From Streptomyces alboflavus (lineage in GTDB: Bacteria; Actinomycetota; Actinomycetes; Streptomycetales; Streptomycetaceae), in assembly GCF_000716675.1 (NCBI RefSeq), contig NZ_JNXT01000059.1, forward strand, positions 62,001-126,000: a DNA stretch of 64,000 nucleotides, written 5' to 3'. Position 1 is the stretch's first letter. Every line of letters begins with the position of its first letter. This document shows positions 63,840-64,000 of this stretch, piece by piece. The position numbers and the translations under genes were made by a program. The notes under the pieces are model-generated. The model saw only the letters and a list, made by a program, of their open reading frames with translations, was not told the DNA's origin and did no database searches.

Positions 63840-64000
63840 GGGTGCGCCTTTCGAGCGTGTAGCCACCTGCCGGACATTCAGTCTAGGGGGGCCGAGAAAG
63901 GGTGGGGCAACCGGGCGGACGGACTTTGTACGCCATCAGAATGGCCGGACATCCTGATGGTGGGACATCGTGCTGTTCTTCCCCTCAACTTGACGTGAGC

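Overview
The window is very GC-rich, with strong third-position GC bias, frequent GTG/TTG starts and short ATGA/GTGA overlaps. Its gene content (recA-recX, miaB-miaA-dapF, hflX, a second RelA/SpoT homologue, gluABCD, Lhr helicase, Nei, Dps, ClgR-cinA-pgsA-rimO and an HTH/RodZ-like protein) and gene order fit the conserved core of a Streptomyces chromosome. No rRNA, tRNA, CRISPR, prophage or insertion sequence was recognised.

Layout. 1-5466 (minus): part of a siderophore operon (class III aminotransferase, IucA/IucC synthetase, GNAT acyltransferase, and the start of a second IucA/IucC gene running off the left edge). 5652-8603 (plus): twin secreted serine-protease lipoproteins that share a 25-bp upstream element. 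8717-20714 (mostly minus): housekeeping genes hflX, M1 peptidase, rsh, dapF, miaA, miaB, with a small plus-strand pair (repeat-rich acidic protein and an Rv0909-like antitoxin-family protein) inserted between miaA and miaB. 21351-25704: divergent envelope-stress locus, with ECF sigma, zinc-finger/Asp23 protein and Asp23 on the minus strand, facing Asp23, DUF2273, Asp23-DUF6286 and AmaP-like genes on the plus strand. 25928-29698: methyltransferase, decayed MarR gene, phosphotransferase-fold protein, TAXI binding protein. 29774-35754: two-component system diverging from gluABCD, where gluA has lost its 3' end. 35977-39007: FAD monooxygenase, then a cysteine-rich leader peptide ahead of a cysteine dioxygenase-rhodanese pair. 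39113-44462 (minus): FtsX-type permease with ArsR regulator, then recX and recA. 44779-51340: ArsR-SRPBCC fusion, two-strand small genes, AzlCD exporter with AraC regulator. 51430-58420: Lhr helicase, Nei glycosylase, SDR. 58835-63839 (minus): Dps, ClgR, CinA, PgsA, RimO, RodZ-like.

Three themes stand out. First, DNA repair: recA and lhr both carry a TTGTCAGTG-N8-(-10) promoter, known from mycobacterial LexA-independent damage regulation, and lhr appears to be leaderless. Second, repeats: short tandem arrays recur at or just after stop codons (M1 peptidase, methyltransferase, TAXI, rhodanese, nei), and low-complexity inserts swell the siderophore enzymes, GluD, the monooxygenase and RecX. Third, probable gene damage: gluA lacks its H-loop region and a MarR gene is reduced to fragments.

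Gene functions are assigned from recognisable motifs and remembered family features. No database search was run.
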